Assembly (NCBI RefSeq): GCF_023227875.1
Contig: NZ_JALOCH010000004.1
Location: forward strand, 124,001 to 188,000
Direction of reading: 5' to 3'
Length of the DNA: 64,000 nucleotides
Origin: Methanoregula sp.
Lineage (GTDB): Archaea > Halobacteriota > Methanomicrobia > Methanomicrobiales > Methanospirillaceae
A program made the translations under genes and the position numbers. The notes under the pieces were generated by a model. The model did no database searches. It saw only the letters and a program-made list of their open reading frames with translations, and was not told the origin of the DNA. Position 1 is the first letter of the stretch. Each line of letters starts with the position of its first letter. Shown here piece by piece: positions 25,900-35,482 of the stretch.

Positions 25900-27033
25900 A
25901 TGAAGATCCTCCTCATTTCTACCCAGGATTATATCCACCATCCAATACCTTCCCGGCATCACTACATCTTTGAGGACCTGGCCCAGCGCCATGAAGTGCA
26001 TGTTGCACACTTCCATGTCAGCAGGGAGAACACCCGGCCAACGGGATTGATCGTTGAGGAAGCAACACAGTTCCCGTTGAGAAGTCCCCTGTTGCATTAT
26101 ACGTTCAACACCCCTTATCACTATTATATTTTTGACAAGATCGTGCGGGAAGGGAACTACGATGCAATTGTTGCTGCACATGTGCTTGCGGGAACCGCAG
26201 TCATCCGTGCTGCAAAAAAATATAACGTGCCGGTTGTGTTTGATCTCAAGGACTGGTTTCCGGACTCTGCTGCTGCTTATTTCAAGAACCGTTTTCTTCA
26301 GGAAGCAGTTCGTAAGAGCGTCTGGGCAATCACCAGATACAATCTCTCCAATAGTGATAAAATTACCACCGTTTCCCCATCACTCGTTGAGAAACTCGCC
26401 CGTTTTGGATTTACCGCAGAGCTCATTACAAACGGGGTTGACACCGATATTTTCAAACCCCTTGACGGATCAGTGGTCAGAAAAGAACTTGGGATCGGTA
26501 CCGATGATTTTGTCATTGGTTTCTCGGGCAGTGTAGAGCGATGGTACGCGATAGATGATATGATCCGGGCACTGCCCGCCCTGATTGAACACCGACAGAA
26601 GACCAGACTCCTGATAGTGGGGGGATCACTTTTTACCAATTACCAGCAGGAGCTTGCATCACTCGCATCCGATCTCAATGTATCGGATCATGTCATTTTC
26701 ACCGGGACAAAACCCTATCACGAGTTGCCAAGATATATCGCATGCATGGATGCCTGTACCATTCCACTTTCTCCACCCCAGTGGGGGAATATCGCACTGC
26801 CGAATAAATTCTTTGAATATTCTGCCTGTGGGAAACCGATCATCATGCGCCCAATGCCGGACGTTGAAAGGACCGGTGCTCCCCACCTGCGGGTCTACCG
26901 GACCCAGGACGAGTATATCGGATATATCAAGGAAATAATGGAACAACCGGTTACATACACATTAAATCTGGAAAAAAACAGTTGGAAGGAGAAATCAAGG
27001 CAATTTGAAGCGGTTCTTCATAACGTGATATGA
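25900..27033 (+). CDS. Family 4 glycosyltransferase
   Basis: A 377-residue GT-B enzyme. The N-terminal half contains VPVVFDLKDWFPD. The C-terminal nucleotide-sugar domain has IGFSGSVERWY, HVIFTGTKPYHELPRYIACM and a late ALPNKFFEYSACGKPIIM, whose E-x(7)-E-like spacing is typical of retaining GT4 enzymes. No membrane helix is seen, so it probably works at the cytosolic face on a lipid-linked glycan. It precedes aglB, which fits a role in building the N-glycan. Confidence 0.86.
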   Translation: MKILLISTQDYIHHPIPSRHHYIFEDLAQRHEVHVAHFHVSRENTRPTGLIVEEATQFPLRSPLLHYTFNTPYHYYIFDKIVREGNYDAIVAAHVLAGTAVIRAAKKYNVPVVFDLKDWFPDSAAAYFKNRFLQEAVRKSVWAITRYNLSNSDKITTVSPSLVEKLARFGFTAELITNGVDTDIFKPLDGSVVRKELGIGTDDFVIGFSGSVERWYAIDDMIRALPALIEHRQKTRLLIVGGSLFTNYQQELASLASDLNVSDHVIFTGTKPYHELPRYIACMDACTIPLSPPQWGNIALPNKFFEYSACGKPIIMRPMPDVERTGAPHLRVYRTQDEYIGYIKEIMEQPVTYTLNLEKNSWKEKSRQFEAVLHNVI

Positions 27034-27095
27034 GGTATTATCCAAATTTATTAATGGTCTCAACAGAAACCGGATACGGAAGATAGGTTGATTTC

Positions 27096-29678
27096 ATGGT
27101 ATCACTGGATCTGAAGAACCGTATGACCTGGCTGGTCATCGCTTGTGTAACTTTTTTTTCCCTCTTTGCGCTCTGGCTTCGATTACTGCCCATGTTCAAC
27201 ATGGGGAATATCGATATCCTGTCCATGGTCGCGAGCGATGACCCACTCTATAATCTCCGCCAGGTCGAATTTTTACTATCGAATCACCTGAACTACCAGT
27301 GGTTTGACCCGATGACCCTGTACCCGGCTGGTTCTGAAATTTACTGGGGTCCGCTGTTTCCGATAATCATTGCGATGGGATGTCTCATCACCGGGGCAGC
27401 CACCCGTCCCGAGATTATCAGTGTCGGGTTATTAATTCCTCCCCTGATGGGAGCGGCTATCGTCGCTGTCATGTATTATGTCGGAAAGCTCTGCGGGAAC
27501 TGGAAAACCGGGCTGCTGGCATCGGGTTTCACCGCCATCGTAACCGGCCAGTTCTTTTCCCGTGCCATGTACGGATACATGGACCACCATATCGCCGAAG
27601 TCCTTTTTGCCACGATATTCTGCCTTTTTTACATGTACGCGGTCCTTTCCGAGAAGGATACCAGGATCGATCTGAAAAAATTCAGTACCTATAAAACAGC
27701 AGTCCTGATTTCTGTGCTAGCGGGCATTGCATACCTGCTCGGCCTTTTCGTAATGCCGACAATGATCCTCTTTGCGATGATCGCGGGTATCTTTACGGTC
27801 ATCCAGTTTATTATCGATACGTACCGTGGCAAGACAAGTGAATACCTCCTGATAATCAATCTCGTCATCTTTATTATCGCTATTATCGGGCTCTTGGCGT
27901 TCGGCCTGAAAAACACCGGTATGAATCTTTCATCCTATTCCGTAGGACACATCTTTGCATACCTGGGCATGATTGGCGGGACGGTCTTTCTCTATCTTCT
28001 CCAGCAGTATCTCAAAGCACGAGAGAGGTTTTTTTATCCCGCAACGATCATCGTTTCCGTCGTAGTATTTGCAGTAGTCCTGCATTTCGCAAGTCCGCAA
28101 CTGTACTCCCTCTTTATCTCTGCGCTCTTTGCATTCTTCGGGCAGGCTGCAGTCTCAAATACCGTCCAGGAGGCCCGGGGATGGGCAATGGATCTTGCCT
28201 GGACAACGTTCAATTACGGGCTCCTTCTGATGGCGGGCGGATTCCTTGTCATGATTTACAATAATATCCGCGAAGAACGACCAGAGCAGGTGTTCGCAAT
28301 AGTCTGGTCGGTAATCATTTTATTTTCAACATGGCAGCACATCCGGTACGAATATTATCTCGCAATCAATGTCGCATTACTCGCAGCCGTCTGTGTCGGC
28401 TTCATCTTTGAGCGGGGCTGGCAGGACATCCGGCAGATGACAACAGGGATCGCTTCCCCGACTGGTTCAGATACTGTAAAAGCTGATGATGTGTCGATAA
28501 AACGTAAAAAACAGAAAAAAACCAGCAAGAGTTCCCCCACCGGTCATGGGATATATTTTGTTTCTGTTGCTCTATCTGTAGTAATTGTTGCCCTGGCACT
28601 CCTTTTCACCTACACATCCATATCATATAGTTACATCAATGCATCAGGCAGCCCGTCAACACTGAACCCGGACTGGAAAGAGTCCGCAGAGTGGATGGTG
28701 AACAATACACCGGATACAGGTGTGAATTATTATACACTTTATGATAAAAATACATTCAGCTATCCAAATGGTTCATATGGTGTGATGTCCTGGTGGGACT
28801 ACGGGCATATCATCACAACTATCGGAAAACGGATTCCCAATGCCAACCCGTTCCAGCAGGGTGTTGCCGGAGGTACCGGATCTGCTGCATACTTTATGGC
28901 AACATCGGAAGATACGGCAAATACGATCCTTGACACCGTTGGAACCCGGTACATAATTACTGATGTTGAGATGGACCAGGGTAAATTCTGGGCAATGGCG
29001 ACGTGGTTCAATTCGACTGAATCAACCGGTCCGTATTATGATACACTGTTCCTGCCAGGGCAGGATAACTCACTCAGTGCAACAGTCCTCAATAAACAAC
29101 CGTATTACCTGACAATGATCTCCCGGCTCCATAATTTTGATGGATCAATGGCTGAGGCGGACAGCGTTTATTACATTGTATACGCCGATCCTGGAATAAC
29201 AGGTCTGTCATTACCGGTTATCACGGATGCGGAGCTTATGAACGCATCTGCAGCAGTACAGAAAGCGGCCCAGTATAACCGAAACCCCGCAGCCGGCCAT
29301 CATGCCGCCGTTTACAGCCCGAGTGTCATTGCACCGCTGGAAACAGTACCTGCGCTCCAGCACTACCGGCTTGTCCATGAGTCCCCGACTAATGTATTCA
29401 GCACGGATATGTATGACCTGAAATATGTCAAAACGTTCGAATATGTGAAAGGAGCCCATATCACGGGAGAGGGCATCATTGAGGTCCCGGTTGTTTCCAA
29501 TACCGGGAGGAATTACACGTACCGTCAGGCAAGCGTCAACGGGGAGTTCATCGTCCCCTATTCGACATCTGGTAACCCCTACGAGGTAAAAACAACCGGG
29601 AAATACAGGGTCATCGGTACTGGCCGCGAATATGATGTTTCGGAATCAGCGGTCATGCAGGGACTGACAGTCCAGTAA
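27096..29678 (+). CDS. aglB: Oligosaccharyltransferase AglB (STT3)
   Basis: An 860-residue archaeal STT3 homologue. The first 470 residues form about 13 membrane segments; an early external loop has ASDDPLYNLRQVEF with the metal-binding D-D. A basic loop KRKKQKKTSKS precedes a last helix and the soluble catalytic domain, whose acceptor-binding motif WWDYG begins at residue 566. It moves lipid-linked glycan onto Asn in N-x-S/T sequons outside the membrane. Placed after the UDP-sugar genes, it is the natural end point of the pathway. Confidence 0.96.
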   Translation: MVSLDLKNRMTWLVIACVTFFSLFALWLRLLPMFNMGNIDILSMVASDDPLYNLRQVEFLLSNHLNYQWFDPMTLYPAGSEIYWGPLFPIIIAMGCLITGAATRPEIISVGLLIPPLMGAAIVAVMYYVGKLCGNWKTGLLASGFTAIVTGQFFSRAMYGYMDHHIAEVLFATIFCLFYMYAVLSEKDTRIDLKKFSTYKTAVLISVLAGIAYLLGLFVMPTMILFAMIAGIFTVIQFIIDTYRGKTSEYLLIINLVIFIIAIIGLLAFGLKNTGMNLSSYSVGHIFAYLGMIGGTVFLYLLQQYLKARERFFYPATIIVSVVVFAVVLHFASPQLYSLFISALFAFFGQAAVSNTVQEARGWAMDLAWTTFNYGLLLMAGGFLVMIYNNIREERPEQVFAIVWSVIILFSTWQHIRYEYYLAINVALLAAVCVGFIFERGWQDIRQMTTGIASPTGSDTVKADDVSIKRKKQKKTSKSSPTGHGIYFVSVALSVVIVALALLFTYTSISYSYINASGSPSTLNPDWKESAEWMVNNTPDTGVNYYTLYDKNTFSYPNGSYGVMSWWDYGHIITTIGKRIPNANPFQQGVAGGTGSAAYFMATSEDTANTILDTVGTRYIITDVEMDQGKFWAMATWFNSTESTGPYYDTLFLPGQDNSLSATVLNKQPYYLTMISRLHNFDGSMAEADSVYYIVYADPGITGLSLPVITDAELMNASAAVQKAAQYNRNPAAGHHAAVYSPSVIAPLETVPALQHYRLVHESPTNVFSTDMYDLKYVKTFEYVKGAHITGEGIIEVPVVSNTGRNYTYRQASVNGEFIVPYSTSGNPYEVKTTGKYRVIGTGREYDVSESAVMQGLTVQ

Positions 29679-29805
29679 TCAATACCTATTCATTTTTTCG
29701 TAATAATCCCTCAATGGATTTCTTCCGGTTATGAAGAAACGTCCCGCGTTTCTCATAAAGCGATGTGAAAAAACATATATCGCCGGACACTCATCATTCA
29801 CATAT

Positions 29806-30099
29806 ATGATTGCAGAAGAGATTTCCCTCGGTATGAAGGTGAGATACCCCCGGACCGGAACGACCGGTAAAATCCTGCGTATCGAAGAGATCAGGGGTGT
29901 CACCTTCGCTGAACTGGATTCAACGAATCTCCTGTACCGCATTGATCACCTGATCCTGGCAACCGGCCCGGCAAAAACTACAAAAACCATTGTTGAGGAT
30001 GCAAAACAAGTCATTGCCCGTGAACGGGAATTTGCTGCAGGTAGTGAACTGCAGGAAGCCCTGAAGAATATCGATCAGAGTTGTGAGGGCGGGGGTTAA
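29806..30099 (+). CDS. DUF2098-like protein
   Basis: A 97-residue protein starting MIAEEISLGMKVRYPRTGTT. A small beta-barrel-like segment (GKILRIEEIRGVTFAELDST, then LLYRIDHLIL) matches what I know of the methanogen DUF2098 family, followed by a predicted helical tail. ATG 29806 is preferred to ATG 29731: the extra 25 residues look unlike the family and cover the likely promoter. Function unknown. Confidence 0.65.
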   Translation: MIAEEISLGMKVRYPRTGTTGKILRIEEIRGVTFAELDSTNLLYRIDHLILATGPAKTTKTIVEDAKQVIAREREFAAGSELQEALKNIDQSCEGGG

Positions 30100-30306
30100 T
30101 CACTTCGGAAATAGTCCTGCAATACTCTTTGATATCCAGAATATGCAGGGACCGGACCGGGGAGAGATCGAAAACAGAGCCAGAGTTTTTCATGGTGATC
30201 CAACCGTTACGGACGTTTCTTACTTACATTTTTGCTTCATATGCGCAGAGTACGTCGAAATAAAAAAGAAAGCGCAAACAATCCGCCGGATTTGCTCTTT
30301 ACTGGT

Positions 30307-30345
30307 TACGTATAAGTATGATCGTTATAAATACACTAGGGAGGT
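30307..30345 (+). promoter_or_regulatory. Promoter and RBS of aIF2 gamma
   Basis: Two TATA-like boxes, ACGTATAAGTATG (about 30307-30319) and GTTATAAATAC (about 30324-30334), lie before AGGGAGGT (30338-30345). The last ends ten bases before the TTG at 30356. Initiation from the first box would keep this ribosome site in the leader; initiation from the second would give a nearly leaderless message. Confidence 0.5.
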
Positions 30346-30355
30346 TCGATTTCAT

Positions 30356-31591
30356 TTGCATGATGTGACAGTTCCCAGTGTCAATATCGGGGTCGTGGGT
30401 CATGTCGATCACGGCAAGACCACACTCGTTAATGCGCTCACCGGGGCATGGACAGACCGGCACAGCGAGGAGGTGAAGCGGGGTATCTCTATACGGCTCG
30501 GATATGCCGACGCAACGTTATACCGGTGCGATACGTGTGAAGGTACCGAAGCATTTTCGACCAGCCCGAAATGTCCGGTCTGTGGGGGCAACGGGACTCC
30601 ATTCCGCTCGGTCTCGTTTGTTGACGCGCCGGGACACGAGACACTCATGGCAACGATGCTGTCAGGATCTGCACTGATGGACGGGGCAATGCTCGTCATC
30701 GCTGCAAGCGAGAAATGCCCGCAGCCGCAGACAAAAGAGCACCTGATGGCGCTCGAGCTTGTTGGCATTAAAAAAATTGTCATCGTCCAGAGCAAGATCG
30801 ATGTGGTCAGCCAGAAAGAGGCGATGGACAACTATCTTGAGATCAAGGCTTTCATCAAAGGGACGATTGCTGAGAACGCACCCATTATTCCGGTATCTTC
30901 ACAGAAGGGGATCAACATGGGAGCGCTTGTGCAGTCGCTGGACCAGGTAATCCCTGTGCCCGAGCGTGACCCTGACGCCGAACCGTTGATGCTGATCGCC
31001 CGCTCATTCGATGTGAACAAACCAGGCTGTAACTGGAAGGATGTAAAAGGCGGCGTCGTCGGGGGGTCTCTTATTCGGGGCATCCTCCGCGCAGACGAGA
31101 AGATCGAGATCCGTCCAGGCAGACAGACACAGATCGAGAACAGGATCAAATGGATCCCGATTACCACGACAGTCACATCGATCAACGCCGGATCGAAAAT
31201 CGTCGAGATTGCAACACCCGGAGGACTGCTGGGTGTCGGAACGAAACTTGATCCCGCACTCACAAAAAGCGATGCCCTTGCCGGACAAGTACTGGGTCAC
31301 GAAGGAAAACTCCCACCGGTGTGGGACAAGATCCGGTGCAGGGTGACCCTGATGGAACGGGTTGTGGGTGCCACAAGCGAACTCATTATCGAACCACTGA
31401 AGCATTCCGAACCACTGATGCTTTCAGTAGGTACTGCGGTTACCGTGGGTGTTGTCACGAACACCAAGAAAGACAATGTCGAGATTCAGCTGAAACGACC
31501 CGTATGTGCAGAGATTGGCTCACGGATTGCTATCAGCCGACAGGTGGGAGCACGCTGGCGCTTGATCGGGATGGGCGTACTGGGAGAGTAA
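30356..31591 (+). CDS. eif2g: Translation initiation factor aIF2 subunit gamma
   Basis: A 411-residue GTPase that brings initiator tRNA to the small ribosomal subunit. G1 is GVVGHVDHGKTTLVNALTG, G3 VSFVDAPGHETLMATML and G4 IVQSKID. A zinc knuckle CDTCEG...CPVCGG sits between G2 and G3, followed by two beta-barrel domains. No ATG gives the right N-terminus: TTG 30356, ten bases after AGGGAGGT, yields M-H-D-V-T-V-P-S-V-N. GTG 30365 is the alternative. First gene of the information-processing operon. Confidence 0.95.
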   Translation: MHDVTVPSVNIGVVGHVDHGKTTLVNALTGAWTDRHSEEVKRGISIRLGYADATLYRCDTCEGTEAFSTSPKCPVCGGNGTPFRSVSFVDAPGHETLMATMLSGSALMDGAMLVIAASEKCPQPQTKEHLMALELVGIKKIVIVQSKIDVVSQKEAMDNYLEIKAFIKGTIAENAPIIPVSSQKGINMGALVQSLDQVIPVPERDPDAEPLMLIARSFDVNKPGCNWKDVKGGVVGGSLIRGILRADEKIEIRPGRQTQIENRIKWIPITTTVTSINAGSKIVEIATPGGLLGVGTKLDPALTKSDALAGQVLGHEGKLPPVWDKIRCRVTLMERVVGATSELIIEPLKHSEPLMLSVGTAVTVGVVTNTKKDNVEIQLKRPVCAEIGSRIAISRQVGARWRLIGMGVLGE

Positions 31592-31977
31592 AAGTCCTCC
31601 TTGACGCCAACGCACTGATGATGCCTGCCCAGTTCCAGATTGATCTCTTTGATGAGCTCAGGAACATTCTTGGGGGGTTCGAACCCATCGTACTCTCATC
31701 AGTGATGCGCGAACTCGACGGGCTCACCCGGGCGAAGGGTCGCCACGGGGCCGCAGCCCGCCTTGGCCTCGCGCTTGGTGAGAGATGCACCATCGCAGAG
31801 TGCGGAGACACACAACCAGGCTCAGGTACGGTCGATGCGCAGGTGATCGAATATGCGGTGCGGAATGGCTGCCTGGTGGTAACGAACGACCGTCATGTAA
31901 GGGATGAGTTGTTCGCACGTGGTATCGGGGTAATATCCATGAGAAAACAGAAGAAACTGGAACTATTGCGGAGATGA
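31588..31977 (+). CDS. PIN-domain protein of the aIF2-Rpo7 operon
   Basis: A PIN domain of about 129 residues: VKVLLDANALMMPAQ (first Asp), LSSVMRELDGLTRAKG (Glu), GTVDAQVIEYAVRN (Asp) and LVVTNDRHVRDEL (Asp), ending in a basic tail RKQKKLELLRR. Archaeal relatives next to translation genes resemble FCF1/VapC9-type rRNA-processing nucleases. The domain begins at GTA 31588, which overlaps the aIF2 gamma stop. There is no ATG, GTG or TTG close by in frame; ATG 31504, inside aIF2 gamma, is the nearest. The true start is unresolved. Confidence 0.8.
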   Translation, partial: VKVLLDANALMMPAQFQIDLFDELRNILGGFEPIVLSSVMRELDGLTRAKGRHGAAARLGLALGERCTIAECGDTQPGSGTVDAQVIEYAVRNGCLVVTNDRHVRDELFARGIGVISMRKQKKLELLRR

Positions 31978-31985
31978 GGTGAAGT

Positions 31986-32627
31986 ATGTATCATAAACTG
32001 ATGCTTGAGGACAAGGTACGGGTTCCCCCCCAGCGGCTGGGAGAGAAGCTCGAAAAAGTTATCCTTGATGTCCTTCAGGAACAGCTTGAAGGAAGTATTG
32101 ACAAGGAGATCGGGATTTTTATCTGCGTCACGAAAGTTGAGGACGTTGGCGAGGGCGAACTCGTCCCGGGCGACGGCGGTGTCTATTACGATGTGAAGTT
32201 TGAGGCACTGGTACTGCGGCTCGCTCTCCAGGAAGTGATCGAGGGAGTTGTCGTGGAGACGACCAGCTTCGGCGCATTCGTCAGCCTCGGCCCCATTGAT
32301 GCAATGCTGCACGTCAGCCAGATATCGGACGAGTACATCAACTACGATGAGAAGAATGCACGGCTCATCTGCCAGGAATCCAAACGCTTTATTGGCGTGG
32401 GTGATGTCGTCCGGGTCCGGGTCGTGACATTATCCTTAAACGAGCGCGAGCCCCGTGACAGCAAGATCGGGCTCACCATGAGGCAGGCAGGACTCGGTAC
32501 GGCCCTCTGGCTCGAAGAGGAGATTGCAAAGGAGAAGGAGAAAGCCGAACAGTCAGCAGGTACCACAAAGGAGCGGGCACCCGAGAAGACAAAGGGCAAG
32601 AGGAAGGAGCATGCCTCCGGCGAATAA
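31986..32627 (+). CDS. rpoE: RNA polymerase subunit Rpo7 (RpoE')
   Basis: A 213-residue Rpb7 homologue that forms the polymerase stalk with Rpo4. The N-terminal tip domain begins MYHKLMLEDKVRVPPQRLGE. The S1 RNA-binding domain shows GVVVETTSFGAFVSLGPIDA, then HVSQISDEY. A charged, Lys/Glu-rich C-terminal extension of about 35 residues (KEKEKAEQSAGTTKERAPEK) is longer than in many archaea. It overlaps spt4 by 17 bases. Confidence 0.95.
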   Translation: MYHKLMLEDKVRVPPQRLGEKLEKVILDVLQEQLEGSIDKEIGIFICVTKVEDVGEGELVPGDGGVYYDVKFEALVLRLALQEVIEGVVVETTSFGAFVSLGPIDAMLHVSQISDEYINYDEKNARLICQESKRFIGVGDVVRVRVVTLSLNEREPRDSKIGLTMRQAGLGTALWLEEEIAKEKEKAEQSAGTTKERAPEKTKGKRKEHASGE

Positions 32628-32817
32628 GAAGAAACAGGGCAAGGTCTGTCGCGACTGTCACCGGGTAGTGGATGGTGAGAGCTGCGTGATCTGCGGAACA
32701 TCAAATCTGAGCGATGACTGGTCAGGGTACCTGGTAATCATCGACCCGGAAAATTCTGAAGTGGCAAAACGGATGAATATCAAACTCCCGGGCCGCTACG
32801 CACTGAAGGTCCGCTGA
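32611..32817 (+). CDS. spt4: Transcription elongation factor Spt4
   Basis: A 68-residue zinc protein (RpoE''). Two cysteine pairs, KVCRDCHRVV and SCVICGTSNL, bind zinc; SDDWSGYLVIIDPENSEVAK is the conserved Spt5-binding strand. It partners Spt5 to keep RNA polymerase processive. ATG 32611 lies within the end of rpoE, and its stop overlaps the next ATG, so the three genes are translationally linked. Confidence 0.93.
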   Translation: MPPANKKKQGKVCRDCHRVVDGESCVICGTSNLSDDWSGYLVIIDPENSEVAKRMNIKLPGRYALKVR

Positions 32818-33308
32818 TGCTCACCCTCCCGGAAGAGCACCGGCGGCTCTTCAAGGAACCATTTGGAATCCTGTACCGGGAACTTGATGAGATCATCCCC
32901 CATCTCACCCACCGTACCGTTTTTACCGTCGGGGACGTTGTCACCCACAATATTCATAAAAAGGGCATCATCCCTGCCGTTGCCGTGGTTGACGGGTATA
33001 CCATGCGATCTCCCTGCAGTAAAATGCCAACTGTTTCCGGAGAATGCATCCGGGTTAACAATCCTGCGGGCTCACTCACGGACAGCCTGATCGAAGCGAT
33101 CAACCATGCGGTTGCGCACCCGCCGGTCACGATCATCGTAGAGGGCGAAGAGGATCTCGCGGTGATCCCGATGGTGATCGCTGCTCCCCTTGGATCCATT
33201 GTCCTCTACGGGCAGCCACACGAGGGTGTTGTCCTTCGCGAAGTCACACCTGAAGCACAGGCAACCGCACGCCAGTTTCTTGAACGGTTCACCAGATCCA
33301 GAATATAA
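32817..33308 (+). CDS. GTP-dependent dephospho-CoA kinase (DUF359)
   Basis: A 163-residue member of the DUF359 family, shown in Thermococcus to perform the last step of CoA synthesis using GTP. Conserved parts seen: FTVGDVVTHNI, AVVDGYTMRS, RVNNPAGSLT, TIIVEGEEDLAVIP and GSIVLYGQPHEGVV. It has no similarity to bacterial CoaE. Co-translated with spt4 by an ATG/TGA overlap, an arrangement common in euryarchaea. Confidence 0.9.
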   Translation: MLTLPEEHRRLFKEPFGILYRELDEIIPHLTHRTVFTVGDVVTHNIHKKGIIPAVAVVDGYTMRSPCSKMPTVSGECIRVNNPAGSLTDSLIEAINHAVAHPPVTIIVEGEEDLAVIPMVIAAPLGSIVLYGQPHEGVVLREVTPEAQATARQFLERFTRSRI

Positions 33309-33366
33309 TTCCCCGCAGATTTTCTTTAACCAGTTCTCATATTCTTTTGCCGGATATCGCGGAGTG

Positions 33367-33378
33367 ATATTTTAAATA
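33367..33378 (+). promoter_or_regulatory. TATA box before rps24e
   Basis: GATATTTTAAATAAC spans the box, about 30-40 bases before ATG 33408. That places initiation within a few bases of the start codon, so the ribosomal-protein message should be almost leaderless. Confidence 0.5.
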
Positions 33379-33407
33379 ACCCGGTTCCCAATAATTACAG
33401 GATATCG

Positions 33408-33707
33408 ATGGATTTTGAGATCACCAGCGATAAAAGGAATGAACTTTTATCCAGAAGAGAGGTTCAGTTTACCCTCAAATACGATGGAGCAACCCCCTCC
33501 CGTATGCAGATCATCGGCAAACTCTGCGCACTGCTCAATGTGAAAGAGCACCAGGTTACCCTTGACACCCTGCACAGCAGCTTTGGCAAGACCGAACTTA
33601 CCGGATCAGCTCGTATCTACGACAGCGAAGAAGGTAAGAACAAGACCGAACGCCCGCACCTTTCAACGCGCGGTATGCCCAAACCCAGGGAAGAGGGAGC
33701 AGCATAA
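33408..33707 (+). CDS. rps24e: Small ribosomal subunit protein eS24
   Basis: A 99-residue S24e protein. [20 protein letters not shown] opens it, [20 protein letters not shown] and [20 protein letters not shown] are the conserved segments, and it has a basic tail. It binds 16S rRNA in the small subunit body. Two bases separate it from rps27ae. Length is normal. Confidence 0.95.
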   Translation: MDFEITSDKRNELLSRREVQFTLKYDGATPSRMQIIGKLCALLNVKEHQVTLDTLHSSFGKTELTGSARIYDSEEGKNKTERPHLSTRGMPKPREEGAA

Positions 33708-33709
33708 CG

Positions 33710-33892
33710 ATGGCAGCAAAGAAAGCGGCAGCCGCGAAGGGCCCCAAGAGGGGCGCTTACTTCAAGGTCGAAGGTGAAACAGTCACCACGGCAAAGAAAT
33801 ATTGCCCGCGCTGCGGACCCGGTGTCATGATGGCGGACCACAAGGACCGGATCACCTGCGGCAAGTGCGGATATACTGAATTCAGAAAATAA
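33710..33892 (+). CDS. rps27ae: Small ribosomal subunit protein eS31 (S27ae)
   Basis: A 60-residue zinc-ribbon ribosomal protein. The basic start [20 protein letters not shown] precedes [20 protein letters not shown] with the downstream GKCGYTEF, giving the C-x2-C...C-x2-C zinc site. As in all archaea there is no ubiquitin fusion. It lies six bases before the kae1-bud32 gene. Confidence 0.95.
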   Translation: MAAKKAAAAKGPKRGAYFKVEGETVTTAKKYCPRCGPGVMMADHKDRITCGKCGYTEFRK

Positions 33893-33898
33893 GATCCA

Positions 33899-35482
33899 AT
33901 GCCTGTTTTTGGGCAGATACTGGGGATTGAGGGCACGGCCTGGAACCTCAGTGCCGCTCTTTTTAATCGCGATCTCGTCTGTCTTACTTCACGGCCCTAC
34001 AGCCCCGCACAGGGCGGAATACACCCTCGTGAAGCCGCACAGCACCATGCATCGGCAATGAAGGAACTCCTCGGGTCTGTCCTCAAAGAACCGGAAAAGA
34101 TTGATGGAATCGCATTCTCGCAGGGACCGGGCCTCGGCCCCTGCCTTCGGACTGTTGCCACCGCGGCCCGTTCGCTTGCCCTTGCCCTTGATGTCCCCCT
34201 TGTGGGAGTGAACCATTGTATCGCCCACGTGGAGATCGGGTGTTTTGCCACGGGATGCAAAGACCCGATCGTGCTCTATGCAAGCGGGGCAAATACCCAG
34301 GTGATCGGGTACCTGAACGGACGGTACCGGATCTTTGGAGAGACGCTGGATGTCGGTATCGGGAACGCGCTCGACAAGTTTGCCCGGGCAAAGAATTTCC
34401 CGCACCCGGGCGGCCCGCATATTGAGGCACAGGCAAAAGAGGGCCGGTATGTTGAACTTCCCTACACCGTGAAGGGGATGGACCTTGCCTTCTCCGGGCT
34501 CGTCTCCGCGGCAAAAGATCACAAGGCCCCTTTGCCCGATGTCTGTTACAGCCTGCAGGAGACCGCGTTTGCGATGTGCGTTGAAGTAACTGAGCGGGCG
34601 ATGTCCCTTGCCGGTAAGAACGAGGTGTTGCTCGTAGGGGGCGTTGGGGCGAACCGTCGTCTCCAGGAGATGCTCCGTATCATGTGCGAGGATCGCGGGG
34701 CGGAATTTTTTGTCCCCGAACAGAAATATCTCGGGGATAACGGGGCGATGATTGCGTACACGGGAAAACTGATGCTCGAGAGCGGGACGAGCCTTGCCAT
34801 CGAATCCTCCCGTATCAATCCCTCGTTCCGATCCGATGAGGTCGAAGTCACGTGGAGACAGGATACGTCGGGACCTGCAACGAATCCGGATCCGTCACAC
34901 CTGACCGAGCGACGCGGTGCCGAAGCGGTTGTTACGTTTTGCAAAGGAGTGGCAAAAAAACGCCGGATTGCCAAAAGGTACCGCGTCACGGCCCTTGACA
35001 AGCGACTGATTGCCGAGCGGACCCGGGCAGAGGCGCGGCTCATCCATGCCGCACGGAGGGGCGGGGTGCCTACTCCTGTCATGAGTGATATCACGGAAGA
35101 TACCATCGCCATGGAACAAGTACCGGGAACCCTGCTCACGGACGATCTTTCGAAGAAAAATATCCGTGAGGCAGGGCGCATGATCGGCCTCCTCCATTCA
35201 GCGGGCATTATACATGGGGATCTCACTACCAACAACCTGATCGTACGCGAAGGGGACCGTAAGTGCGTGCTGATCGACTTCGGTCTTGCACAGGCAACAC
35301 AAGAAATCGAGCAGCGGGGGGTGGATATCCACGTCCTGTTCCAGACCCTAAAAAGTACGGCACCCGATCGATCGGATGACCTGAAAGCCGCATTTACTGA
35401 AGGGTATGCGGAGACATTCCCCTGCGCTGATGAAGTCATCGCCCGCGAGCACGAGATCGAACTGAGGGGGAGATATCTCTGA
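33899..35482 (+). CDS. Kae1-Bud32 fusion, t6A synthase and kinase
   Basis: A 527-residue fusion. Residues 1-325 are Kae1 (TsaD): ILGIEGTAWNLSAAL, GVNHCIAHVEIG (metal-binding H-x3-H) and LVGGVGANRRLQEML. Residues 340-527 are the Bud32 kinase: IHGDLTTNNLIV (catalytic loop) and VLIDFGLAQAT (D-F-G). Together they attach threonylcarbamoyl to A37 of tRNAs that read ANN codons, within the KEOPS complex. The fusion is standard in many methanogens and halophiles. Confidence 0.97.
   Translation: MPVFGQILGIEGTAWNLSAALFNRDLVCLTSRPYSPAQGGIHPREAAQHHASAMKELLGSVLKEPEKIDGIAFSQGPGLGPCLRTVATAARSLALALDVPLVGVNHCIAHVEIGCFATGCKDPIVLYASGANTQVIGYLNGRYRIFGETLDVGIGNALDKFARAKNFPHPGGPHIEAQAKEGRYVELPYTVKGMDLAFSGLVSAAKDHKAPLPDVCYSLQETAFAMCVEVTERAMSLAGKNEVLLVGGVGANRRLQEMLRIMCEDRGAEFFVPEQKYLGDNGAMIAYTGKLMLESGTSLAIESSRINPSFRSDEVEVTWRQDTSGPATNPDPSHLTERRGAEAVVTFCKGVAKKRRIAKRYRVTALDKRLIAERTRAEARLIHAARRGGVPTPVMSDITEDTIAMEQVPGTLLTDDLSKKNIREAGRMIGLLHSAGIIHGDLTTNNLIVREGDRKCVLIDFGLAQATQEIEQRGVDIHVLFQTLKSTAPDRSDDLKAAFTEGYAETFPCADEVIAREHEIELRGRYL

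Noticed and set aside
27034..27095. Terminator between the glycosyltransferase and aglB
   Set aside because: AT-rich spacer with a TATA-like run but no hairpin or long T-run; read-through into aglB is as likely.
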